From Rothia sp. (in: high G+C Gram-positive bacteria) (GTDB lineage: Bacteria; Actinomycetota; Actinomycetes; Actinomycetales; Micrococcaceae), in the NCBI RefSeq assembly GCF_015265375.1, contig NZ_JABZXW010000078.1, positions 1 through 7,762 of the forward strand: 7,762 nt of DNA, in the 5' to 3' direction. Numbering within the stretch: position 1 is the stretch's first letter; each line of letters opens with the position of its first letter. The translations under genes were made by a program, and so were the position numbers. Below, piece by piece: positions 1 through 4,695 of this stretch. The notes under the pieces are model-generated. The model was given only the letters and a program-made list of their open reading frames with translations. It ran no database searches and was not told the origin of the DNA.

Positions 1-2
1 TT

Positions 3-680
3 TCCACCATCGAGGTCTCTTTTAAAACGCTTTTGGGCTACCACCTTGGAAAAATAGATCCTCTTATCCATTTGAAACCAGAAAAACTTCATCCTAGTGC
101 AAAATATCCGCCGTCTCGCAAAAAAGCAGGTGTGAATACGAAGCATGAAGAATGGTTGGGATACTATAAGCGAGGTATGGGAACCTCTAAGCAGCCTTTT
201 GTGAAGCACCATAAAAAGTACTATGGAGGGGAACTGCCGATATGGGTTGCGGTAGAGGTAATGACATGGGGAACGATGACTCATCTATATGATCTCTCTC
301 CGGAATCTGTGCGTGTCCATATCGCGTCAATGTTTAATATGAGTGCTCCTCAGCTGTCTAGTCTTCTCGAAGCACTCAATTATGACCGTAACATCTGTGC
401 CCACCAGAGTCGTTTTTTCAATGCGGGCCTACCAGAACCTATGCTCCTCGGTTCAGGTCATAAGGTAGATGTCAGTGGTGCAAGGCGCGATAGGGCGTAT
501 TACCATCTACTCATGATTCAGCACCTACTGAAATCTCTAGACGTAGGAGACGTTTCTGCGCTACCGAATGTGCTACGTGAGTACCCTTCTGTACCTTCTA
601 TGCCTATTGCTAGTATGGGAGCCCCTGAGAATTGGGAAGATAATCCTATCTGGAAGGAAGATGAAAAGGAAGATAAATAA
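3..680 (+). CDS. Abi_2-family (AbiD/AbiF-type) HEPN protein, 5' end cut off by the window
   Basis: The frame is open from base 3 to the TAA at 678-680, so the gene starts upstream; a TTG at 33 is in frame but is unlikely to be the real start. The visible 226 codons match the C-terminal two thirds of Abi_2 proteins, which are usually about 300 residues: an LLGYHLG segment near the window edge, a helix-rich middle (ELPIWVAVEVMTWGTMTHLY), and the hallmark RNICAH (codons at 387-404). This is an Rx4H HEPN ribonuclease-type motif, followed by QSRFFN. Known for the family: phage abortive infection, with HEPN RNase activity the likely basis. Inferred: a defence or toxin-type protein. The C-terminus is rich in D, E and K. 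Base composition is far more AT-rich than the folate genes, which suggests transfer. No partner gene is visible downstream; one could lie upstream. Family assignment is firm, activity is not. Confidence 0.85.
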   Translation, partial: STIEVSFKTLLGYHLGKIDPLIHLKPEKLHPSAKYPPSRKKAGVNTKHEEWLGYYKRGMGTSKQPFVKHHKKYYGGELPIWVAVEVMTWGTMTHLYDLSPESVRVHIASMFNMSAPQLSSLLEALNYDRNICAHQSRFFNAGLPEPMLLGSGHKVDVSGARRDRAYYHLLMIQHLLKSLDVGDVSALPNVLREYPSVPSMPIASMGAPENWEDNPIWKEDEKEDK

Positions 681-703
681 GCCTTTTGGGTAGTATTGCG
701 CTG

Positions 704-735
704 AAAGGGGCGGAGGTGAAAACCTCCGCCCCTTT
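704..735 (+). terminator. Strong hairpin terminator after the Abi gene
   Basis: A perfect 14-bp stem (AAAGGGGCGGAGGT at 704-717 with ACCTCCGCCCCTTT at 722-735) closes on a GAAA tetraloop and runs into TTTT at 733-736. It lies 23 nt after the Abi stop codon. The minus strand also carries a T-stretch after the stem, so it may stop transcription from both directions, including readthrough of the minus-strand small gene. Confidence 0.88.
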
Positions 736-784
736 TCGCATCGCCAAAGTGCTCCGAGAGTGTGTTCTGAGCCGGGTGCCTTCC

Positions 785-817
785 GCGGTCGTGGCGCCGC
801 CGATAACGCCTTACCGC
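785..817 (-). terminator. Possible hairpin downstream of the minus-strand small membrane gene
   Basis: GCGGT (785-789) can pair with ACCGC (813-817), and inside it GGCG (793-796) with CGCC (807-810), separated by a small asymmetric internal loop. It lies 23 nt beyond the stop codon of the 840-1046 gene. There is no T-tract, so this is only a candidate; the stronger 704-735 hairpin could serve the same purpose. Confidence 0.3.
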
Positions 818-839
818 AGAAGCTAGAAGAGCCCCGCCG

Positions 840-1046
840 CTAACGCTGCAGGCGGCCCTTCGCCTCACTCGGATCATCCCAACCCAGGGCAAGCGTCACG
901 ATCAAGCCCACGGCAATGAAACCGCAACCGGTCGCAGTACCGAAAGCAATCCAGCGCACGGCGGGAGCACCTTCAGCGAGCACAATAGTCACCAGCGCGG
1001 CAAGAGCCACCAGGGAGAGAATCCAAGCTCCGGTCTTCATATTCAC
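840..1046 (-). CDS. Small two-helix membrane protein, unknown function
   Basis: A 68-residue protein with two predicted membrane helices (about residues 6-25 and 31-54), a short loop between them, and a hydrophilic charged tail (WDDPSEAKGRLQR). I do not recognise a family. Support for a real gene: the hydrophobic pattern is coherent, codon choice (CTG, GTG, GGT, GCC, CGC) matches the neighbouring genes, and AGGAAG (1056-1061, minus strand) lies 9 nt before the GTG start at 1044-1046. An in-frame ATG at 1038-1040 is an alternative start but lies 15 nt from the same site. It is transcribed divergently from folP and convergently with the Abi gene. Against it: the opposite strand is also open here, as often happens in high-GC DNA, and the protein is short. 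Confidence 0.62.
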   Translation of the reverse strand: MNMKTGAWILSLVALAALVTIVLAEGAPAVRWIAFGTATGCGFIAVGLIVTLALGWDDPSEAKGRLQR

Positions 1047-1092
1047 AATGAGTCACTTCCTAGAGTATGTATGTGTAGGTGCGCGCCGCCGA

Positions 1093-1136
1093 CCGGGAAC
1101 ACACCCGGCACGGTATGCGTGCCCTCCCAGCATACC
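1093..1136. repeat. Cluster of overlapping inverted repeats in the divergent intergenic region
   Basis: Three short dyads overlap: CCGGG (1093-1097) with CCCGG (1104-1108); GGCAC (1107-1111) with GTGCC (1119-1123); and GGTATGC (1112-1118) with GCATACC (1130-1136). Neighbouring pairs share bases or enclose one another, so they would be mutually exclusive as RNA hairpins. The 7-bp GGTATGC-N11-GCATACC dyad could equally be an operator. It lies between the starts of the minus-strand small gene and folP. Confidence 0.4.
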
Positions 1137-1250
1137 CTTAAATAAGTATCTGCAATGCAAGTATTGCGCGCCGTGTCCCCAGAAACACCCCCATCACTGT
1201 CCCAACCCCACCCTGTCACAGTGCCAAACTCCACCGCACCGCAGATTCGG

Positions 1251-1264
1251 TACGATTAAAACCA
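1251..1264 (+). promoter_or_regulatory. Probable -10 element and leaderless start of folP
   Basis: TACGAT (1251-1256) fits the actinobacterial -10 pattern TANNNT and is followed by exactly 7 nt (TAAAACC) before the folP ATG at 1264. That places the expected transcription start at or next to the A of ATG. No Shine-Dalgarno sequence precedes this ATG, unlike folB or the DUF3180 gene. I see no good -35 hexamer at 17 nt spacing, which is common in this group. The promoter before the DUF2520 gene has the same architecture. Confidence 0.6.
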
Positions 1265-2214
1265 TGACCGAATCCACCCGTGTAGCACCCCTGCCCTGCG
1301 ACGCGCTCGCCGCCGAACGCACCCTCGTGATGGGCATCCTCAACGTCACCCCCGACTCCTTCAGCGACGGCGGCAAGCACTACGCCGCCACCGACGCTAT
1401 CGCCCGCGCCGCCCGCATGATTGCCGAGGGCGCCTCCATTATCGACATTGGCGGTGAGTCCACCCGCCCCGGTGCCGTGCGCATCAGCGTGGAGGAGGAG
1501 CAGCGCCGCATCCTGCCCGTCATCGAGGCGGTCGCGCAGATGGGCACCACCATCAGCGTTGACACCATGAACCCGCAGACCGCCCGCGCCGCCATTGCCG
1601 CGGGTGCGCACATCATCAACGATGTGTCCGGTCTGAGCGTGAGCGATGAAATGATTGAAACCGCCGCCGAGCTGCAGGTGCCGTACATCCTCATGCACGC
1701 GCGCGGCACCTCCCAGACCATGAACAGCCTGGCGGAGTACCCGCGCGGCGTGGTCACCGAGGTTGTGGAGGAGCTGACCGGTCTGCGTGAGCGTTTCCTC
1801 GCCGCCGGTGTGCTACCGCAGAACCTGATTCTTGACCCGGGCCTGGGCTTCGCGAAGGGCGGTATGCAAGATTGGGAGCTGCTCGCCGCCATTGACGAGC
1901 TGCAGTCCCTGGGGCATCGCCTGCTCATTGCCGGTTCCCGCAAGCGTTTTATTGCTAACGCCCTGACGGCGGCGGATATGGCGCTGGCTGAGCGTCTGAA
2001 CGCGAGCGGCTTCACCGCAACCGAGGCGGGTGAGGCTGAACGCGAGCTGTGGCAGTCTCTGTCGGAGCCGCGCCCGGCCGAGCATCGTGCGGCAGCTTCG
2101 GCGGCGGTAACCGCCCTGGTGGCGGCGCGCGGTGTGTGGGCTGTGCGCGTGCACGACGTGCCCGCCAGCGTGGATGCGGTGACGGTCGCCTCCGCGCTGC
2201 GTTCTGTCAGCTAG
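1264..2214 (+). CDS. folP: Dihydropteroate synthase FolP
   Basis: Joins 6-hydroxymethyl-7,8-dihydropterin diphosphate with p-aminobenzoate to give dihydropteroate, in the cytoplasm; it is the sulfonamide target. The 316 residues carry all family signatures in order: MGILNVTPDSFSDGG (23-37), DIGGESTRPGA (61-71), ISVDT (97-101), INDVSG (118-123), LMHARG (143-148), LDPGLGFAK (190-198), SRKRFI (225-230) and RVHDV (295-299). The stretch 231-275 between SRKRFI and the last helix is longer than in E. coli, as in actinobacterial enzymes. The frame is open upstream to 916, but the family N-terminus and the leaderless promoter both favour the ATG at 1264. It is the first gene of the folate operon; folB follows after 51 nt. 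Pro69 in STRPG, often altered in sulfonamide-resistant enzymes, is the ordinary residue. Confidence 0.96.
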   Translation: MTESTRVAPLPCDALAAERTLVMGILNVTPDSFSDGGKHYAATDAIARAARMIAEGASIIDIGGESTRPGAVRISVEEEQRRILPVIEAVAQMGTTISVDTMNPQTARAAIAAGAHIINDVSGLSVSDEMIETAAELQVPYILMHARGTSQTMNSLAEYPRGVVTEVVEELTGLRERFLAAGVLPQNLILDPGLGFAKGGMQDWELLAAIDELQSLGHRLLIAGSRKRFIANALTAADMALAERLNASGFTATEAGEAERELWQSLSEPRPAEHRAAASAAVTALVAARGVWAVRVHDVPASVDAVTVASALRSVS

Positions 2215-2252
2215 AACCACCACCCGCAACCGCCGACTACCCGAATACTTTT

Positions 2253-2257
2253 AGGAG
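2253..2257 (+). promoter_or_regulatory. Ribosome binding site of folB
   Basis: AGGAG lies 8 nt before the ATG at 2266 and fixes that start. It contrasts with folP, which has no such site. Confidence 0.8.
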
Positions 2258-2265
2258 ACCCCCCA

Positions 2266-2679
2266 ATGACCCAGGCAGATTACGCCCGCCACGACCGCAT
2301 CACCCTCACCGGCATTACCGCCAAGGGCTACCACGGCGTGCTCGATTTTGAGAAGCGCGACGGCCAGCCCTTCGTCGTGGACGCGACCCTGTACAGCGAT
2401 TTCTCTGCCGCCGCTGCGACGGATGACCTGACGAAGACCACGAACTACGCGCTGGTGGTGGACCTGATTCACCGCCACATTACGAACGGTTCCCTGGACC
2501 TGATTGAGACTCTCGCGGTGAACATTGCGGAGGGTATCCTCGCGATGTTTGAGTACGTTGAGGCGGTGGAGATTACCGTGTCGAAGCCGCAGGCACCGAT
2601 TGAGCTGCCGTTCGGTAACGTTGCGGTGAGCGCGTTCCGTGAGCGTGCTACTGAGCGTACCGCTGAGGGCGGCCGCTAG
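2266..2679 (+). CDS. folB: Dihydroneopterin aldolase FolB
   Basis: Cleaves 7,8-dihydroneopterin to 6-hydroxymethyl-7,8-dihydropterin and glycolaldehyde, the step before FolK. The 137 residues are a little over the usual 120 because of short N- and C-terminal tails. Seen in order: LTGITAKGYHGVLDFEKRDG (14-33), with the substrate-binding Glu29; TTNYALV (58-64), whose Tyr61 aligns with the catalytic tyrosine; DLIETLA (78-84), with pterin-binding Glu81; and VSKPQAPI (105-112), with catalytic Lys107. All expected active-site residues are therefore present. The stop TAG (2677-2679) shares its last G with the GTG start of folK, so the two are probably translationally coupled. The C-terminal tail (ATERTAEGGR) carries the probable ribosome binding site of folK within its codons. 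Confidence 0.95.
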   Translation: MTQADYARHDRITLTGITAKGYHGVLDFEKRDGQPFVVDATLYSDFSAAAATDDLTKTTNYALVVDLIHRHITNGSLDLIETLAVNIAEGILAMFEYVEAVEITVSKPQAPIELPFGNVAVSAFRERATERTAEGGR

Positions 2680-3299
2680 TGGCGGGCACGCAGAAGCCCG
2701 ATACGCAGAAGCACCGCACGCAGAAACATCGGGCAGTGCTGGCGTTGGGCTCGAACCTGGGCGAAAGCGAAGACACCCTGGAGCGTGCCGTCGCCGACCT
2801 GGTGGCGGGCGGTGTGCAGCTGGTGCGCGCCTCCGGGCTGTACCGTACCGCCCCGGTGGGTGGCCCGGCAGGTCAGCCGGATTTCGTGAACGTGGTCATT
2901 GAGGTGGCCACCGACCTTGGCGCCTACGAGCTGCTGAAGCTGTGCAATGCGGTGGAGGCGGCGCATCACCGTGAGCGCCTGGTGCGGTGGGGTCCGCGCA
3001 CCCTCGATATTGATGTGATTGACTATGACGGCGTGATTTCTGAGGATCCGGTGCTGACTCTGCCGCATCCGCGGGCGCAGGAGCGTGCTTTTGTGCTGGT
3101 GCCGTGGGCGCAGATGGACCCGCAGGCACGCCTGACGGTCACGCATCGTGCGGAGCCTTCGGGGGAGCGTGCCGATGAGGTTCCCGAGCCGCTGAGCCGC
3201 GAGGTGGTGAGCGTTGCGGAGCTGTCCCGCACGCTGGTTGAGGCAGATGAAGACGCTATCAGCTATATGCGTGAGATGAAGGTACCTGATCAGCCTTAA
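2679..3299 (+). CDS. folK: 6-hydroxymethyl-7,8-dihydropterin pyrophosphokinase FolK
   Basis: Transfers diphosphate from ATP to 6-hydroxymethyl-7,8-dihydropterin, making the FolP substrate. Signatures: LALGSNLG (21-28), PVGGPAGQPDFVN (59-71), the VRWGPRTLDIDVI block (102-114) with the Mg-binding Asp110 and Asp112, and LPHPRAQERAFVLVPW (128-143). At 206 residues it exceeds the usual 160. The extra length is an 18-residue N-terminal leader made of three TQKxx units and an acidic C-terminal tail (about 158-206). The start is GTG at 2679, overlapping the folB stop by one base; GAGGG at 2665-2669 lies 9 nt upstream. A later in-frame GTG (2736) would cut into the first beta strand, so I prefer 2679. 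Confidence 0.95.
   Translation: MAGTQKPDTQKHRTQKHRAVLALGSNLGESEDTLERAVADLVAGGVQLVRASGLYRTAPVGGPAGQPDFVNVVIEVATDLGAYELLKLCNAVEAAHHRERLVRWGPRTLDIDVIDYDGVISEDPVLTLPHPRAQERAFVLVPWAQMDPQARLTVTHRAEPSGERADEVPEPLSREVVSVAELSRTLVEADEDAISYMREMKVPDQP
2688..2732 (+). repeat. Three 15-bp tandem repeats at the 5' end of folK
   Basis: Three codon-aligned units at 2688-2702, 2703-2717 and 2718-2732 each begin ACGCAGAA and encode TQKPD, TQKHR and TQKHR. The last two encode the same peptide with different codons (AAG CAC CGC against AAA CAT CGG). The peptide has therefore been kept while the DNA diverged, or the duplication is old. The segment lies just ahead of the conserved HPPK domain. Confidence 0.8.
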
Positions 3300-3332
3300 A
3301 TGTGGCACTCTGGAAGGTAGAGGAACCTACCG

Positions 3333-3338
3333 AAAGGA
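3333..3338 (+). promoter_or_regulatory. Ribosome binding site of the DUF3180 gene
   Basis: AAAGGA lies 6 nt before the ATG at 3345 and supports that start in a 45-nt gap after folK. Confidence 0.7.
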
Positions 3339-3344
3339 AACACC

Positions 3345-3863
3345 ATGAAGCCCCTGAGCTATCGGGCGATTATTGTGGCGGCGGTGTGCGCTGCCGCGGT
3401 CGCTCTTATGGTGAATTCCGTGATGATTGGCGCCGGTTTTGGCGAGCTGAATTTCTCGTGGATGCTCGGCACGGTGTGCCTGCTGGTTGCGGCGGGTGCC
3501 GTGTGGCTGGGTGTGCAGGTGGCTCGTTATCGTCGTATTCAGACGCGTGAGAAGGTGCCCCATATGGGACCGATTCTTGCGGCGCGTGCGGTGGCGTACG
3601 CGCAGGGCTCCATCATGACCGGTGCCCTGTTGACGGGCTGGTGCGGTGCGATTCTTGGGTACCACCTGGTGATGGTGTCGACGCGCGGTTTTTCGGTGCT
3701 CTTTTGGGAGGTTCTTGTTAATTGTGTGGGCAGTGTTGCCCTGCTGATTGCTGGCCTGTGGGCGCAGCATTGTTGTCGTATTCCGCCGGAGGATGATGAG
3801 GATGCGGCCTCCTCTTCCGGTGCTGTAAAGCCGCGAGAGGGAGGAACCTATGTCGGCTCCTAA
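3345..3863 (+). CDS. DUF3180 family membrane protein
   Basis: A 172-residue integral membrane protein with four predicted helices (about 7-29, 38-60, 88-112 and 117-142). The ARYRR segment and the following cationic loop (60-70) sit between helices 2 and 3, and the C-terminus is hydrophilic and acidic-then-basic (from 146). The AARAVAYAQGSIMTGALLTGWCGA segment (79-102) is the recognisable DUF3180 core. The family is actinobacterial and typically encoded directly after folK, as here. Its function is unknown. The last 14 bases overlap the next gene, whose ribosome binding site lies inside this reading frame, so the two are probably coupled. Confidence 0.85.
   Translation: MKPLSYRAIIVAAVCAAAVALMVNSVMIGAGFGELNFSWMLGTVCLLVAAGAVWLGVQVARYRRIQTREKVPHMGPILAARAVAYAQGSIMTGALLTGWCGAILGYHLVMVSTRGFSVLFWEVLVNCVGSVALLIAGLWAQHCCRIPPEDDEDAASSSGAVKPREGGTYVGS
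3839..3846 (+). promoter_or_regulatory. Ribosome binding site of the first PH-domain gene
   Basis: GGGAGGAA lies within the 3' end of the DUF3180 gene, 3 nt before the ATG at 3850 (5 nt counted from GGGAGG). It decides that start even though it lies inside the upstream coding sequence. Confidence 0.7.
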
Positions 3864-4695
3864 CCAGAATAGTTATTCGCCGAATGGCCAGTACGGGCAG
3901 GATGCCCAGAATGCTCAATACGGTCAGTATGGGCAGAGTCAGCCCGGCCAGCAGGACCAGCATGGGCAGAATCAGTACGGGCAGTACCAGCAGGCGGCTT
4001 ACGGTCAGTCTGGTGCCCCGTATGACCAGCAGGTACAGCCCGGTCAGCAGGCGCAGTATGTTCAGCAAACCCAATATGGTCAGCAGGTTCCGCCCGCTGC
4101 CGCGTACCCGAACGCACCTCAGCAGGTGCCCTCACAGTCGGCACCCGCTCAGCCGGTAAGCTCCCAGCCGGCGCCTTCTCAGCCGGTTCCCTCGCAGCCC
4201 GTACCGGAGCCGCAGTGGGTGCCCGCCGCCTCCCGCTACCTGACGGTTCGTTATATTCACACTCTTTCTGCCCTGGCGCTCCCGATTCTTGCGGGCGTTG
4301 CCCTGTATTGTGCGGGTGCGTTCTTCGGCGGCCCGGATGCGCTACGCATCGCAGGCGTGGCTGTGATTGCGGTGTTTGGTCTGTGGGGTCTGTGGTGGAT
4401 TCTGACCACGCCGCGCCGTACTCGCGCGCTCGGCTACGCCCTGGAGTCGAATCACCTGATGGCGCGCCGCGGCATCGTGTTCCGTTCGATGAGCTCTATG
4501 CCGTACGGTCGCATCCAGTATGTTGACGTGGATTCAGGCCCGCTGGAGCGCATGTGCGGTGTTGCCCGCCTGACGGTGCGCACCGCGGGTACGACGACCG
4601 GCACGATGGTGCTGTTCGGTATTCCGCTGAACGTGGCGGAGGAGCTGCGTGCGGATCTGGTGCGCCGCGCCGATGAGCGAATGGCGGCGCTCTAA
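3850..4695 (+). CDS. PH-domain (bPH_2, YdbS-like) membrane protein with Q/Y/G-rich N-terminal tail
   Basis: 281 residues. Residues 1-125 are low-complexity: Q/Y/G-rich with repeated GQYGQ-type units up to about 78, then a proline-rich QPVPS pentapeptide array (91-120). Two membrane helices follow (about 137-158 and 164-185), then one bacterial PH domain (about 192-275) starting ALGYALESNHLMARRGIVFRS-like and containing PYGRIQYVDVDSGPLERMCGVARL, the typical bPH_2 pattern. B. subtilis YdbS is about 160 residues, so the excess is the disordered tail. Known: YdbS/YdbT pairs are membrane proteins, and the B. subtilis pair is in the SigW regulon and linked to bacteriocin resistance. A role here in envelope stress is inference only. 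The stop overlaps the next start by one base (TAATG), and the next gene encodes the expected YdbT-like partner. Confidence 0.88.
   Translation: MSAPNQNSYSPNGQYGQDAQNAQYGQYGQSQPGQQDQHGQNQYGQYQQAAYGQSGAPYDQQVQPGQQAQYVQQTQYGQQVPPAAAYPNAPQQVPSQSAPAQPVSSQPAPSQPVPSQPVPEPQWVPAASRYLTVRYIHTLSALALPILAGVALYCAGAFFGGPDALRIAGVAVIAVFGLWGLWWILTTPRRTRALGYALESNHLMARRGIVFRSMSSMPYGRIQYVDVDSGPLERMCGVARLTVRTAGTTTGTMVLFGIPLNVAEELRADLVRRADERMAAL
3886..4083 (+). repeat. Degenerate Q/Y/G-coding repeats
   Basis: This stretch encodes residues 13-78 of the first PH protein. It consists of irregular variants of CAG-TAC/TAT-GGN-CAG (QYGQ), with QPGQQ inserts near both ends. Copies differ at synonymous positions and the period is irregular, so this is an old low-complexity region and not a clean tandem array. 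Confidence 0.7.
4120..4209 (+). repeat. Six 15-bp units encoding a QPVPS-type pentapeptide array
   Basis: Units begin with CAG at 4120, 4135, 4150, 4165, 4180 and 4195 and encode QQVPS, QSAPA, QPVSS, QPAPS, QPVPS and QPVPE. The reading frame and unit length are exact throughout while the bases have diverged. The array forms the proline-rich linker just before the first membrane helix. Confidence 0.8.

Noticed and set aside
518..892. 124-codon open frame on the minus strand across the Abi 3' end and intergenic region
   Set aside because: It runs antisense through the Abi gene and the terminator hairpin, has an Arg/Ser-rich sequence without a domain, and also overlaps the more convincing 840-1046 gene.
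916..1263. Upstream extension of the folP reading frame
   Set aside because: The frame is open but encodes a Pro/Cys/His-rich, non-family sequence that crosses the intergenic region. FolP homology begins shortly after the ATG at 1264, where the promoter also points.
1324..1476. Sulfonamide-resistance type changes in FolP
   Set aside because: The DSFSDGG and ESTRPGA segments are intact, with the ordinary Phe and Pro residues and no insertion.
1216..2015. Long minus-strand open frames opposite folP
   Set aside because: They are antisense to strongly conserved folP codons and show the composition expected of high-GC shadow frames.
3316..3331. GGTAG/CTACC hairpin between folK and the DUF3180 gene
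   Set aside because: Only 5 bp with a 6-nt loop and no T-tract; too weak to call an attenuator or terminator inside an operon.
3886..4209. CRISPR-like or intergenic repeat array
   Set aside because: The repeats lie in one reading frame, are codon-aligned, lack conserved repeat/spacer alternation, and encode a low-complexity protein tail.
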